A stretch of 40,496 nucleotides of DNA from Nostoc sp. NMS2 (GCF_017115105.1 NZ_JABXKH010000062.1:1-40496), one strand, 5' to 3'; shown: positions 15,098 through 24,703, counted from the stretch's first letter. Notes: generated by a model not told the origin, from the sequence alone. Program-made: numbers and translations.

Positions 15098-15955
15098 ATG
15101 TCAAAAAAGCAACATCTCTTAAAGAAAAAACCCGGTTGGTCTTTGGATGAGCGAGATCCAAAGTTCATAGAATCTCTGATGCCTTTGTTGGGCTTTTTGT
15201 ATAAGTACTATTTTCAAGTTCAAACTAGTGGCTGGGACAATATTCCATCCCAAGAAAAAGTCTTATTTGTCGGTTCGCATAATGGGGGACTCGCAGCTCC
15301 CGATATGGGAATGGTGATGTACGACTGGTTCAAACGATTTGGTGCAAAGCAACCCGTTTATGGTTTGATGCATCCCAAGGCTTGGCAGGTTAGCGAACCA
15401 CTAGCGCAACTAGCTGCCAAGGCTGGAGCAATCATAGCTCATCCAAAAATGGCTTACACTGCTTTGCACTCTGGAGCTAGTGTGCTAGTTTATCCAGGTG
15501 GAGCCGAAGATGTGTTTCGACCGCATTATTTACGTAACAAAATCTACTTTGCAGGGCGACAAGGATTTATCAAGTTAGCGTTGCGGGAAAATGTGCCGAT
15601 TGTACCTGTGATTTCCTGGGGCGCTCACGATACGCTGATTGTACTAGCTGACGGTTACAAAATTGTGCAGCAACTCCACGAATGGGGAATGCCTTGGCTG
15701 CTTGGGATTGATCCAGAAGTTTTTCCGATCTATCTCGGATTGCCTTGGGGATTAGCAATTGGCCCATTGCCCAATATTCCATTACCTGTGCCGATGTACA
15801 CGCGGATTTGTCCGCCGATTGTATTTCAACGTTATGGCCCTGAAGCAGCTAGCGATCGCCACTATGTCAATGAATGTTATGAATTAGTTGTTAGTCAGAT
15901 GCAACAAGAGTTAGATAACTTAGTTAAGGTAACTGCTGAGTCGAATAGTAGGTGA
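15098..15955 (+). CDS. LPLAT-superfamily acyltransferase (MGAT/DGAT2-like branch)
   Basis: A 285-residue membrane-associated acyltransferase of the lysophospholipid acyltransferase superfamily. The block VLFVGSHNGGLAAPDMGMVM corresponds to the catalytic His-containing motif, and SGASVLVYPGGAEDVFRPHY to the FPEG-like second motif; PIVPVISWGAHDTL is the third. The pattern is closer to MGAT/DGAT2-like and phytyl ester synthase-like members than to PlsC. Acyl donor and acceptor are unknown; glycerolipid or wax/ester synthesis is likely. It stands alone between the MFS remnant and a convergent sulfur-carrier gene. Confidence 0.8.
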   Translation: MSKKQHLLKKKPGWSLDERDPKFIESLMPLLGFLYKYYFQVQTSGWDNIPSQEKVLFVGSHNGGLAAPDMGMVMYDWFKRFGAKQPVYGLMHPKAWQVSEPLAQLAAKAGAIIAHPKMAYTALHSGASVLVYPGGAEDVFRPHYLRNKIYFAGRQGFIKLALRENVPIVPVISWGAHDTLIVLADGYKIVQQLHEWGMPWLLGIDPEVFPIYLGLPWGLAIGPLPNIPLPVPMYTRICPPIVFQRYGPEAASDRHYVNECYELVVSQMQQELDNLVKVTAESNSR

Positions 15956-16067
15956 GGGGAAAGGGGCAGGGGGAAAGGGAGCAGGAGGTAGAAACTCTTT
16001 ATATCTGATGGCGTGAGTCCTGCATTTTTGACCTCACTTACTTGCAATCTGCTGTAACTCCTAACTT

Positions 16068-16100
16068 TTGTAGAGACGCGATTAATCACGTCTCTACTCC
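16068..16100. repeat. GTAGAGACG inverted repeat
   Basis: TTGTAGAGACGCGATTAATC followed by ACGTCTCTAC forms a hairpin just downstream of the MoaD-like gene (which reads toward it) and of the acyltransferase gene (convergent). It belongs to the same family as 2269-2296 and 9555-9657 and may serve as a bidirectional terminator. Confidence 0.7.
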
Positions 16101-16111
16101 TAATTATTTTC

Positions 16112-16372
16112 CTAGCCGCCGCTAACTGGTGGAATCAATACGACTTCATCCCCATCTTGTAATAGGGTATCTGGTTCAACAAATATTAAATTAATCCCGA
16201 AGCGGGTGATGTCTCGCCATTGAGAAAGTTCAGGGTGTTCGGTTATGAGGCGATCGCATACTGCTTTGACTGGCATACTATCGGGAAATTCCAGTACCAG
16301 TTCCGAAACCTTAAAGGCTTCTTGATAAGCAGCGAACAATTTGACGGTAACGGTGATTGCAGATGTAGACAT
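16112..16372 (-). CDS. MoaD/ThiS-family sulfur carrier protein
   Basis: An 86-residue ubiquitin-like protein ending in PPVSGG. The C-terminal Gly-Gly is adenylated and thiocarboxylated by an E1-like enzyme so that the protein donates sulfur, for molybdopterin (MoaD) or other cofactor synthesis. TVTVKLFAAYQEAF and DGDEVVLIPPVSGG are characteristic. I chose the ATG at 16372; an upstream TTG would add 15 residues without family support. No partner gene (MoaE, ThiG or E1 enzyme) is nearby, so the pathway cannot be assigned. Confidence 0.88.
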   Translation of the reverse strand: MSTSAITVTVKLFAAYQEAFKVSELVLEFPDSMPVKAVCDRLITEHPELSQWRDITRFGINLIFVEPDTLLQDGDEVVLIPPVSGG

Positions 16373-16754
16373 ACAATATACTTTGGCAGTACCAGCAAGT
16401 AGTTTAATACTTGACAAGCACCGTGAACTGTTGGGGTTAATTATACATTACTAAGTACATTATTTCATCAGTTCATAACGAAAATTGTCTGTATAAGAAG
16501 AATTCAGAAGTCTTGAACCAGAATTCAGCTTGATTTAAGTTATTTCATTCATTACAATAATTCTGTAAATATTTTTATTTAAAAGGGCGGGCAAGATGCC
16601 CACCCCACAATAATTACAAATTTTATACCTGTTAACAAACAACCAGATTCCTTAGCGACTGCTGCATAAAACTCGATCGCATTTTTAGTACAGCGTCCTT
16701 AAAGCTAATCTTCAACAAGTGTTTTTACCTTTTATCCACTGAATAATCTGATTT
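16373..16754. other. Intergenic region with a GGGCGGGCA hairpin
   Basis: No gene is visible in these 382 bp. The one clear structure is GGGCGGGCA-AGA-TGCCCACCC at 16585-16605, a dispersed-type hairpin. The rest is AT-rich and carries the promoter region of the MoaD-like gene. Confidence 0.6.
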
Positions 16755-17435
16755 TCATGAAACACTAGGATCGTCAGCAGTTTTGATCTCTTTCAATATT
16801 CGTTCGACTTGGTTAACTTTTTCACTTCTATTCTGTGCTTTGAAAATATTTAAGGCTTTTTCTAGAGAAGATAGCGCCTCGTCTTTTTTATTTGTCTGCC
16901 ACAATGCCAGTGCAAAATTAGTCAGGGCCTCGCCATAATTAGGATTGATTTCTAGAGCTTTTTTATATTCAGTCATGGCTTCTTCCCAGCGACTTTGGCT
17001 AGCATAAATCATACCGATCGCATTATAAGCTAGAGCGTATTTTGGTCTCAAACGAATGGCTTCTCGGTAGACGCTAATTGCTTCTTCTGATTTCTTTTGT
17101 TGAAAAAGCACGTTTCCTAATTGAAAGTGCCCAAAAGCATCTTCTGGGAATTTTTTAACGAATTTACGTAAATTTTCTTCTGCACCTTTAAAGTCTCCTT
17201 GATTATACAGAGCATTAGCTTGTTGGATTAGCTGCGATCGCTCTGGTGTATCTGTATCTGAAAATTGTGCTATTTTTTGCGGTTGTCTCTGTGCATCCTG
17301 TTCTGGCCTATGCAAAGAAACTTTTGCAGGAACCGCTAACACTAATGGTGATATACCCATTACAGCGATCATACTCAGCATCATGCAGCTAACAGGTTTA
17401 ACAAATGTTGATTTGTGTTTGCGCTTCACCTTCAT
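16755..17435 (-). CDS. Exported or membrane-anchored tetratricopeptide-repeat protein
   Basis: A 226-residue protein with a basic N-terminus (KVKRKHKS) and a hydrophobic stretch at about residues 15-35, which together look like a signal peptide or anchor. Four TPR-like helical pairs follow from about residue 70: ALYNQGDFKGAEENLRKFVK, HFQLGNVLFQQKKSEEAISV, AYNAIGMIYASQSRWEEAMT and ALTNFALALWQTNKKDEALS. TPRs bind partner proteins, so a scaffold role in the periplasm or thylakoid lumen is likely, but no specific function can be named. Monocistronic as far as visible. Confidence 0.82.
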   Translation of the reverse strand: MKVKRKHKSTFVKPVSCMMLSMIAVMGISPLVLAVPAKVSLHRPEQDAQRQPQKIAQFSDTDTPERSQLIQQANALYNQGDFKGAEENLRKFVKKFPEDAFGHFQLGNVLFQQKKSEEAISVYREAIRLRPKYALAYNAIGMIYASQSRWEEAMTEYKKALEINPNYGEALTNFALALWQTNKKDEALSSLEKALNIFKAQNRSEKVNQVERILKEIKTADDPSVS

Positions 17436-17607
17436 TGCCCTGAGTGCCTCAATAATGTCCTATTCTTATAATAATCTGAGGATGCATTAGTAAGTCTGCA
17501 ATGCGCTAAGAAGTGTGTCAATATACTGACTGCACGGTGTCCTTAAAATTTTAGGGACGGGCGATTGCACCTCTTTCTTTTATAAGAATAAATTTGTATA
17601 TTCATCC

Positions 17608-18078
17608 TTATGGATTATTTCTCTGGTCATACCAACTATTTACTCTGGAAATCATATTAGCTATTTCTTCGTCATCAAGTTTTTTTAGTTCCTTATTTTC
17701 ATTAAATATTAAGCAAACATTATTTGACTCATTAATATTAGGCTCTAAGATCCATTTGTAATAAGCTTTATCATTATCTAATGTAAAGAAAAATAAGCAA
17801 ACCGGAAATGGAAAATCTCTGAAAAAGTATGTATTTATATTGGTTTTTAATTTAATAATATCGTTATGCTGTATTAACCCAGATGTAGAAACTGTTGCTT
17901 TTACTTCTACACCAAAAAGTCTACCACTGGAAACACCATCTTTAGTAATTGTGATTAAAAAATCTAATCCTTTATCTAGTGTTGGCTGAGAAATAATCAA
18001 GTCATCCCGACGAGTTAAGTAAACAATGGCAAGAGATTCTGCCCGTTTTTCAATATACCAAGGTGCTGTGGTTTCCAT
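17608..18078 (-). CDS. DUF4365-like protein with a PD-(D/E)XK-type core
   Basis: A 156-residue protein of unknown function. The core LDFLITI followed after a turn by LFGVEVKATV has the Asp and Glu-x-Lys spacing of the PD-(D/E)XK nuclease fold, as seen in DUF4365 proteins. I chose the ATG at 18078, which has GGAG upstream overlapping the stop of the preceding gene; a TTG further up would overlap that gene. It is the second of two consecutive genes with the same kind of core. A nuclease or nucleic-acid role is inference. Confidence 0.7.
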   Translation of the reverse strand: METTAPWYIEKRAESLAIVYLTRRDDLIISQPTLDKGLDFLITITKDGVSSGRLFGVEVKATVSTSGLIQHNDIIKLKTNINTYFFRDFPFPVCLFFFTLDNDKAYYKWILEPNINESNNVCLIFNENKELKKLDDEEIANMISRVNSWYDQRNNP

Positions 18079-18082
18079 AGTT

Positions 18083-18568
18083 TTATCTCCAATCTTGGTC
18101 AGCAAATTTTGAAACTAAATAACTAGTGTGGTATCTATTCCAAAAATCGTTAACTTCATGCCATAGAAGTTGTCGATTCTGTTTAATAATTTTAAATAGT
18201 GTAGAGACGCTCGACAGAGAATTAAGGCTTTCACCATTGGCAGAAACTATGTAACCTGTCTCTTGGATTTCATCAATACCAACTATATAAGTTGGTGCTG
18301 GATAAGATGCTAAACCAACTAAACTCTCTTGTCGTACTTTTACCTTAAGACGATTGAGTTTTTTAGTATAACCTTCTCTTGTTGTTTTGACTTGTACAAA
18401 AAAGTAAGGAACAGATTTTTCAGATCCTACTAACTCCACTATAAAATCAACGTGCTGCCATTTATCTCCTAAAAATTGCGGTTTGAAAATAGGGCCAGCA
18501 TTAGAGTGAAATTCCGTCATTAATACTGTAAAAATTGCTTCGCCTCTTTGCCCTAGTGCATCCCTCAT
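18083..18568 (-). CDS. DUF4365-like protein with a PD-(D/E)XK-type core (first of a tandem pair)
   Basis: A 161-residue protein. HVDFIVELVG followed by YFFVQVKTTREGY gives an Asp and a Gln-x-Lys in nuclease-fold spacing, with Gln in the usual Glu place, which is accepted in many members of the superfamily. RGEAIFTVLMTEF at the N-terminus corresponds to the conserved first helix. Its stop lies 4 bp before the start of the next gene, so the two are an operon. The two proteins resemble each other in layout but not in close sequence, suggesting a heteromeric pair; function unknown. Confidence 0.7.
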   Translation of the reverse strand: MRDALGQRGEAIFTVLMTEFHSNAGPIFKPQFLGDKWQHVDFIVELVGSEKSVPYFFVQVKTTREGYTKKLNRLKVKVRQESLVGLASYPAPTYIVGIDEIQETGYIVSANGESLNSLSSVSTLFKIIKQNRQLLWHEVNDFWNRYHTSYLVSKFADQDWR

Positions 18569-18876
18569 TTATATACCTATTTTAGTTTATTTAGCATAGG
18601 GTAGACTGTTTTGCCCACCCTAGATTATTAACGCTCTTTTATGACTCTGATGAAAGAAAAAATGTAGGTTGGGTTGAACTTTAGTGAAACCCAACAAAAC
18701 CAAGGGTTTTTCGTGTTGGGTTTCGTCCCTCAACCCAACCTACTCGTAAATTTATCAAAGCCTTAAAAATCAAGGGTTCTGAATTTTTATTTAACGAGAG
18801 TAATAGAAGAGCCTTAAGAGTTGCTGTGTGTTAATTTGTTGTTAACATACTAGGCATGTGAGAAATTTTGAATTGT
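18569..18876. repeat. Intergenic region with an 80-bp inverted-repeat element
   Basis: GTAGGTTGGGTTGA (18664-18677) is complemented by TCAACCCAACCTAC (18730-18743), with a second inner pair AAACCCAAC/GTTGGGTTT. This is a MITE-sized palindromic repeat, with no ORF. The rest of this 308-bp gap between acs and the DUF4365 pair shows no gene. Confidence 0.75.
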
Positions 18877-20850
18877 TTACGTGCCTTCTCGCAATTTATC
18901 TAACACGCTTCTATCTTCTAATGTTGAAGTATCACCAGATACCTCTTCCCCAGCAGCTAGATTCCGCAATAAGCGTCGCATAATTTTACCCGATCGCGTT
19001 TTAGGCAAAGCGTCGGTAAAGCGAATTTCTCCGGGACGGGCGATCGCACCAATTTCTTTGACGACGTGCAGTTTGAGTTCTTTACTCAGTTCTTCACTTC
19101 CCTGATAAGTGCCTTCTAAAGTCACAAAAGCCACTACTTCTTCACCTTTGAGTTCATCCGGTTTACCCACTACCGCCGCTTCTGCAACGGCTGGATGCGA
19201 AACTAAGGCTGATTCTACTTCCATAGTACCAAGGCGATGTCCTGATACATTCAGTACGTCATCCACACGACCCATTACCCAGAAGTAGCCGTCTTCATCG
19301 CGTCTAGCGCCATCACCAGCAAAGTAAGTGTAGTTACCATCTTGAGGCGGAATGTGTTCCCAATAGGTGCGGCGGAAGCGTTCTGGATCGCCGTAGACTG
19401 TCCGCATCATTCCTGGCCACGGATGACGCACCGCCAGATAACCGCCTTCGTTATTGGGTACGGTATTTCCTGACAAATCCACGACATCTGCAATAATTCC
19501 TGGGAAAGGAAGAGTTGCCGAACCTGGTTTAGTAGGGATTGCTCCTGGTAATGGTGTAATCATGATACCGCCTGTTTCGGTTTGCCACCAGGTGTCAACA
19601 ATTGGACAGCGATCGCCACCAATTATTTTCTGATACCACATCCAAGCTTCGGGGTTAATGGGTTCGCCGACGGTTCCTAGCAAACGCAACGAAGACAGGT
19701 TTCGCGCATTGGGATGGTGTTCGCCCATTTTAATAAATGCCCGAATTGCCGTAGGTGCTGTATAAAAAATATTAACGCCGTATTTTTCAATGACATCCCA
19801 GAAACAGCCAGGATTAGAAGCACGAGGCGCACCTTCATACATCACCGTGGTTGCACCGTTGGAAAGGGGGCCGTAGACAATGTAACTATGCCCCGTAATC
19901 CAACCTACATCGGCGGTACACCAGTATACATCTGTATCTTGGAGGTCGAATATCCACTTGGTGGTAATATGGGTATATAAGTTATAACCCGCAGTTGTAT
20001 GCACTACACCCTTCGGTTTACCTGTACTACCAGAAGTGTAGAGGACAAATAGCATATCTTCACTGTCCATCGGTTCGGCGGGACAATCTGCTGATACTCC
20101 TTTTTGTAAATCATGCCACCAATGATCGCGTCCACCCAACTGCATATAAGTTTCTTGTGCGGTGCGCTTGACAACGAGGACATTTTCGACGCTGGGAACA
20201 GCACCATCAGCTAAGGCTTTGTCTACCTGTTCTTTGAGAGGAACGATCGCATCTTTGCGCCAACCACCATCAGCCGTGATTACCAGTTTAGCTTGAGCAT
20301 CAATTAAGCGATCGCGCAAAGCTTCGGCACTAAAACCACCAAATACCACACTATGGGGTGCGCCAATTCTCGCACAAGCTAACATGGCGATCGCAGCTTC
20401 GGGAATCATTGGCATATAGATTCCCACGCGATCGCCTTTTTGTACACCCAGTTGCTTCAATACATTGGCGAACTGGCAAACTTCTCGGTGCAGTTGGGCA
20501 TAAGTGAGGGTACGCGAATCACCTGGTTCTCCTTCCCAAATCAAAGCTGCTTTATTTTTGCGCCAAGTCGTGAGATGTCTGTCAAGGCAGTTGTAAGAAA
20601 TATTCATCTTACCGCCAACAAACCACTTCGCAAAAGGCGGTTGCCAATCTAGCACCGTGTCCCATTTTTGGAACCATTCTAATTCTGTTCCAGCCAAATC
20701 TGCCCAAAATTGTTGCGGATCGGCTTTAGCTTGATCATAGAGACGCTGATAGTCGCCTAAGCTTTTGATATGGGCATTCTGCGAGAATTCACTAGGAGGA
20801 TGGAAGAGGCGGTTCTCTTGGAGTATAGATTCGATATTTGGTTCAGACAT
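18877..20850 (-). CDS. acs: Acetyl-CoA synthetase
   Basis: AMP-forming acetate:CoA ligase of 657 residues, the usual length, making acetyl-CoA from acetate, ATP and CoA in the cytoplasm. The ANL-superfamily motif [11 protein letters not shown] is present. Further marks are [11 protein letters not shown] for adenylate binding, the hinge region around [20 protein letters not shown], and the C-terminal TRSGKIMRR with the catalytic, acetylatable Lys. Nothing is missing. It is transcribed alone, with a 385-bp repeat-bearing gap upstream that should contain its promoter. Confidence 0.97.
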   Translation of the reverse strand: MSEPNIESILQENRLFHPPSEFSQNAHIKSLGDYQRLYDQAKADPQQFWADLAGTELEWFQKWDTVLDWQPPFAKWFVGGKMNISYNCLDRHLTTWRKNKAALIWEGEPGDSRTLTYAQLHREVCQFANVLKQLGVQKGDRVGIYMPMIPEAAIAMLACARIGAPHSVVFGGFSAEALRDRLIDAQAKLVITADGGWRKDAIVPLKEQVDKALADGAVPSVENVLVVKRTAQETYMQLGGRDHWWHDLQKGVSADCPAEPMDSEDMLFVLYTSGSTGKPKGVVHTTAGYNLYTHITTKWIFDLQDTDVYWCTADVGWITGHSYIVYGPLSNGATTVMYEGAPRASNPGCFWDVIEKYGVNIFYTAPTAIRAFIKMGEHHPNARNLSSLRLLGTVGEPINPEAWMWYQKIIGGDRCPIVDTWWQTETGGIMITPLPGAIPTKPGSATLPFPGIIADVVDLSGNTVPNNEGGYLAVRHPWPGMMRTVYGDPERFRRTYWEHIPPQDGNYTYFAGDGARRDEDGYFWVMGRVDDVLNVSGHRLGTMEVESALVSHPAVAEAAVVGKPDELKGEEVVAFVTLEGTYQGSEELSKELKLHVVKEIGAIARPGEIRFTDALPKTRSGKIMRRLLRNLAAGEEVSGDTSTLEDRSVLDKLREGT

Positions 20851-21206
20851 GGTTAGTTATGAGTGCGATCGCTATTATTACTAAAAACTATTCTTAGCTC
20901 AGTTGTGCTATAAGGTGTTTAGATTTTCGTTAAGCTAGGTAGAAATTGCCGAGTTATTTAGTTTACATTGCTTTTTATCTACCAAAAACAAGCAATCGAG
21001 AAATGTAAAGACGTTACGAGTCGTGAAGCGTAAAGCCCCCGTGTTTTTAACAAGTTCCTCGGGTTTAAGTCCCCCGGTTCTGTAACCAGTAAGTTTTGTG
21101 TTGGGGTTAAATCCCCATTACAAAACTTAATTACGAATTACGAATTACGAATTACGAATTATTTTAACCGAGGGATATAAGCGAACAGGATAAATTTATT
21201 TATCCA
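20851..21206. repeat. Intergenic region with an inverted repeat followed by STRR
   Basis: AAGTTTTGTGTTGGGG (21091-21106) faces CCCCATTACAAAACTT (21113-21128), an imperfect stem around TTAAAT. An STRR of ATTACGA heptamers follows at once (21129-21161). A related composite is at 29607-29663. No gene is seen. The acs promoter is expected in the first 100 bp. Confidence 0.7.
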
Positions 21207-22416
21207 TATCTTACCTAATACTGTAAGATAGGTTTATGGCAAAACTAGCACTAACAGTAAAACTTTCTTTTTACCGACTAAACCAAATAAAAGCACTTGA
21301 GTTTGAACATATGACAATGGTTAACACTCAAGTTGCTAACGATTTGCTATTAGTCGATAAAAAAGAACGTAAAAAGTTAACTAGTTCTGCTTTTCGTCAT
21401 ATAGAAATTGGTTCAGCCTGGATTAATCAAACAATCCGCAACACTAATGCTAAAACGAAAGTAAAGCATTTTAAGCGGATGTGGCTAGAAGTCAATAACC
21501 AAAACTTTGAAATATCCAAGCAAGGCAAATTCTACACCGTTGCTTTTAACTTGTTAAGAGGGCGGAAAGGGCGAATACCTCTTGATATTCATTCAGCTTC
21601 GCATACGGATACATTAGATAAGATTATTTCTGGAGCCGCTAAACTTGGTTCGCTGAAATTATGTAAATCTAAAAAGGGTATCTGGTATGTACTGATATCT
21701 GTATCGATGGACGTTCCCGATGCAGGTCAAGTCAAAGGTTGGATTGGAGTAGATAGAGGTCAAAATAATATTGCTGTTGCTGCATTACCCAAAGGGTTTG
21801 GTAGGTTTTGGAAGGGTGGTCGAGTTAAGGAATTGAGATGTCAGTTTCAACGCACTCGGTGCAAACTACAAAATGCTAAACAACTTAAGGAAGTAAAGCG
21901 ACTAGAGCAACGTGAAAGCCGTATCATGACCCATATTAACCATGTCATTTCAAAGCAATTGGTACAGTTTGCCCAAGACTTTGGAATGGGATTACGGTTT
22001 GAAGATTTGTCTGGTTGCCGTCAAACAATGAAGCAAAAGAAAAAAACAAAATCTGATGCTGCCAATAACCGTGATAGTTGGGCATTCTATCAGCTTGAAT
22101 TATTTACCAGATACAAAGCGATTCGTGCAGGTATACCAGTTGAGTCTGTACCAGCCCCATATACCAGTAAATCTGATCACCGCAATGGTGTATTAGGAGT
22201 ACGGAATAGAGATTGGTTTCGGGGTTTTGATGGGTATAGGTGCAATGCTGATTGGAATGCTAGTCAAAATATTGGTCAATGGTTAGGTTTTTCATGCCCT
22301 CTGAGTCTTCAGAAACCTGTATTTGCAATGGCTACAGTTGATGCAGAGGGTGCGGTCAATGACAGTCCGTTAACTGGCGAAGCGTCTTAGCGGGTGGATT
22401 TATCCCCCGCTAAGAC
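21207..22416 (+). mobile_element. Solitary TnpB element (IS200/IS605-IS1341 type)
   Basis: The element contains one tnpB-like gene and no tnpA. The left side has a hairpin (TATCTTAC at 21207-21214 with GTAAGATA at 21223-21230) just before the start codon. The right side has a strong hairpin overlapping the stop codon: GTCTTAGCGGG (22384-22394) with CCCGCTAAGAC (22406-22416). Such subterminal hairpins are typical ends for this family. Exact cleavage sites cannot be placed by eye, so the limits are the outer hairpin arms. Confidence 0.7.
21236..22390 (+). CDS. tnpB: TnpB-like RNA-guided nuclease/transposase accessory protein
   Basis: A 384-residue TnpB of an IS605/IS1341-type element. TnpB proteins are omega-RNA-guided DNA nucleases that help retain the element. 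The RuvC-type catalytic triad is readable: Asp173 in WIGVDRG, Glu256 in LRFEDLSG and Asp339 in CNADWNASQNIG. The zinc-finger region between the last two, normally two CxxC pairs, reads APYTSKSDHRNGV and GYRCNADWN and keeps only one Cys. No tnpA is nearby, so mobility would need a TnpA in trans. The 3' end runs into a stable hairpin, consistent with an omega-RNA end. Confidence 0.88.
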   Translation: MAKLALTVKLSFYRLNQIKALEFEHMTMVNTQVANDLLLVDKKERKKLTSSAFRHIEIGSAWINQTIRNTNAKTKVKHFKRMWLEVNNQNFEISKQGKFYTVAFNLLRGRKGRIPLDIHSASHTDTLDKIISGAAKLGSLKLCKSKKGIWYVLISVSMDVPDAGQVKGWIGVDRGQNNIAVAALPKGFGRFWKGGRVKELRCQFQRTRCKLQNAKQLKEVKRLEQRESRIMTHINHVISKQLVQFAQDFGMGLRFEDLSGCRQTMKQKKKTKSDAANNRDSWAFYQLELFTRYKAIRAGIPVESVPAPYTSKSDHRNGVLGVRNRDWFRGFDGYRCNADWNASQNIGQWLGFSCPLSLQKPVFAMATVDAEGAVNDSPLTGEAS

Positions 22417-22523
22417 AACCGCTAGAATCGCAGTCAATAAATTGGCTGCGAGTGTCAAATTGCAGCCTATCTACCGCGAATGTTGCAAAATATAAGTAGT
22501 CTTGACAAATAACGCCTGAAACT

Positions 22524-23168
22524 ATGACGCTCACCGTCGAAGCTAGTAGCCTATCTCTCAACGATGTTCATCGCTTCCTAAAACTGGAAGAACTTTCCAA
22601 TGCCTCCTTCACTGATTTCTTAAATTTAGAATCGTTAACAGAGTTTGAACAAGAGGATTTATTGCGAATTAGAAACGATTTTCGTCGTTATCTATCAGCA
22701 GGTAAAATTTCTGAGGGGCTAGTTAAATTCTTAACGCTCGCACCCTTAATGCGGTTAGCTGGATTTTACGATGTGCCGATTCGGTTAACAATGGAAGATA
22801 GTATTGCGATCGCTGTCGAAGATGAAGACAGAAGAATTACCGGACGGATGGATATTTTAGCAATCAATAGTTTTCAAAGTAATATTGCACCGCCTTTTTG
22901 GGTTGTAGTAATTGAAACGAAAAATAGTGCGATTGAAGTTGGTGAGGGTTTACCTCAATTACTCACTTATGCTTTTAAGAGTTTAGAGCAACAACCATCT
23001 GTTTGGGGACTGGTAACTAACGGACTGCGTTATCAATTTGTTAATCTAAGACGTGACGAGCAGCCAAATTATCAGTTAATGCCATTATTAAGTTTAAACG
23101 AATCTCCAGATGCAATTGAGTTATTGCAAGTTTTCAAAGCCATCTGCAAGTTACCAAATTTTCAGTAA
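22524..23168 (+). CDS. Unknown protein with a restriction-endonuclease-like core
   Basis: A 214-residue protein I cannot name. The N-terminal half is helical (SFTDFLNLESLTEFEQEDLL). The second half has GRMDILAI followed by FWVVVIETKNSAI, an Asp and Glu-x-Lys pattern in strands as in PD-(D/E)XK enzymes and the N-terminal domain of type I restriction subunits, then QLLTYAF and VWGLVTNGLRYQFV. Such proteins are common in cyanobacteria as single genes. It lies 22 bp before a Uma2 gene on the same strand, so cotranscription is likely. Nuclease activity is inferred, not shown. Confidence 0.65.
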   Translation: MTLTVEASSLSLNDVHRFLKLEELSNASFTDFLNLESLTEFEQEDLLRIRNDFRRYLSAGKISEGLVKFLTLAPLMRLAGFYDVPIRLTMEDSIAIAVEDEDRRITGRMDILAINSFQSNIAPPFWVVVIETKNSAIEVGEGLPQLLTYAFKSLEQQPSVWGLVTNGLRYQFVNLRRDEQPNYQLMPLLSLNESPDAIELLQVFKAICKLPNFQ

Positions 23169-23190
23169 ATAAATTGCGGAGCGATCGCTG

Positions 23191-23919
23191 ATGTCTGAAC
23201 CTGCTACTTTAGAATTAATCTCTGATAAGATTTCAGAGGAGGAAGTGATTTTTCCTCCTGGTGATATACTGAGTGACGAACCACCCTTGGAAAGTGACCT
23301 ACATCGTGACCAAATCGATTTGCTGATTCGCCTACTTAAATTATGGTGGCGAGAAAGACAAGATTTCTATGCGTCTGGCAATTTGACGGTTTATTACAGT
23401 CCTAACCAGAAAAAATCAGAATATTTTCGTGGCCCAGACTTTTTTGTAGTTTTGGGAACCGAGAAAAAAGACCGTAAGAGTTGGGTAGTTTGGCAAGAAG
23501 ACGGCAAATATCCAAACGTGATTGTGGAAATTTTGTCAAGTTCAACGACAGCAGTTGATAAAGGTTTAAAAAAACAAGTTTATCAAGATACCTTCCGTAC
23601 ACCAGATTATTTCTGGTTTCACCCTGTAACAATGGAACTTCAGGGATTTCATTTAGTTGATGGGAAGTATCAAGAGATTCAAGTAACTACTGATGGACGT
23701 TTGTGGAGCCAGCAGTTAGAACTTTATTTGGGGGTTTATGAAGGTAAATTAAGATTCTTCACTACTGAAAATCAATTGATATTATCATCAGAAGAGTTAG
23801 CTGAACAAGAACGTTTACGTGCTGAACTTGCAGAAGAACGCGCCCAACAAGCAGAGCAAGAACTTGCTCGATTGCAGGATTTATTACGCACACAGGGCAT
23901 CGACTTAGAGAATATTTAA
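23191..23919 (+). CDS. Uma2-family (DUF820) putative endonuclease
   Basis: A 242-residue Uma2 protein with a PD-(D/E)XK fold; the family is greatly expanded in cyanobacteria and its role is unsettled. Recognisable parts are GPDFFVVLGTEKKDRKSWVVWQ cut as GPDFFVVLG and WVVWQE, the active-site strand PNVIVEILSSSTTAVDKG, and YFWFHPVTMELQGFHL. The last 45 residues are a charged coiled coil (EQERLRAELAEERAQQAEQE). A HIP1 octamer sits between the GGAG and the ATG. Second gene of a likely pair with the preceding protein. Confidence 0.85.
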   Translation: MSEPATLELISDKISEEEVIFPPGDILSDEPPLESDLHRDQIDLLIRLLKLWWRERQDFYASGNLTVYYSPNQKKSEYFRGPDFFVVLGTEKKDRKSWVVWQEDGKYPNVIVEILSSSTTAVDKGLKKQVYQDTFRTPDYFWFHPVTMELQGFHLVDGKYQEIQVTTDGRLWSQQLELYLGVYEGKLRFFTTENQLILSSEELAEQERLRAELAEERAQQAEQELARLQDLLRTQGIDLENI

Positions 23920-24010
23920 TTACATCAGAAAATTAATTAAGTACACTTTCAAGTTAAAATCTAGTTATAGATGTGTAAAAAAGCGTTATCTTCTGAAAGT
24001 AGGGCATCGT

Positions 24011-24703
24011 TTGCAAGCAACAGAGATTAAGGATAAGCTAAAGTCACTTACCCTGCAAGCTTCCTCGGTAGATTATAATTTGGCGAGAAGATTAGATGAA
24101 ATCAATCGTTGGGTAAAGAATATCAAGCCAGGTTCCCTGACTGCAAAACCATTTGTTATTGCATTTCTCTTAGAGGTAATTACGGATTCTACTATTTGGC
24201 TGATAATCAAATCCTTACCTTCGGAAGAAGAACAGAAAGCAAAGTTTGAGTTGATGACACCGATTGAGAGATATTGGTACGGTTATTTATTTCCTAGATG
24301 GATTAATGCAAGTGACTCCAAGTTTTATATTTGGAAACAAAAATTGATGGCAGGCGAATTTAATCAGGTTGATGATGATATCATTAAGTCAATAGCTCAA
24401 GATGTTGTTAGTCGAGAAGGTAGTTTTTGGCAGCGTTATATCGCCGACCTATCAATGGCAACAGACCTAATTGTTAGTAATCGTAACAATCAACCGCTTT
24501 GCATTCAAGTTACTAGTGTCTCTGAAGAACTTAATTACCAAAAGTACCAAGCTTGGCAAAATACACTGCGATCGTGGGAAATAGAGAGAGGATTGTTCTT
24601 AAGTTATAATCCCAAGGATGCTAATTTTGTCAACCAGTTAGTCAACGTGGCCCTGTATAACAGTGATTACCTTTCTGGTGGCAAATATTTAAAATTTTCA
24701 TGA
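24011..24703 (+). CDS. Unknown 230-residue protein
   Basis: Starts at TTG (no ATG or GTG exists in the frame between this point and the preceding gene, and AGGG lies just upstream). The protein is soluble and mostly helical, with a later alpha/beta part: ATDLIVSNRNNQPLCIQVTS looks like a degraded restriction-endonuclease-fold strand pair (Asp, then Gln-Val-Thr where Glu-x-Lys would be). I do not recognise the family. It sits downstream of the Uma2 gene and upstream of another unknown gene, within a run of accessory genes. Confidence 0.6.
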   Translation: MQATEIKDKLKSLTLQASSVDYNLARRLDEINRWVKNIKPGSLTAKPFVIAFLLEVITDSTIWLIIKSLPSEEEQKAKFELMTPIERYWYGYLFPRWINASDSKFYIWKQKLMAGEFNQVDDDIIKSIAQDVVSREGSFWQRYIADLSMATDLIVSNRNNQPLCIQVTSVSEELNYQKYQAWQNTLRSWEIERGLFLSYNPKDANFVNQLVNVALYNSDYLSGGKYLKFS

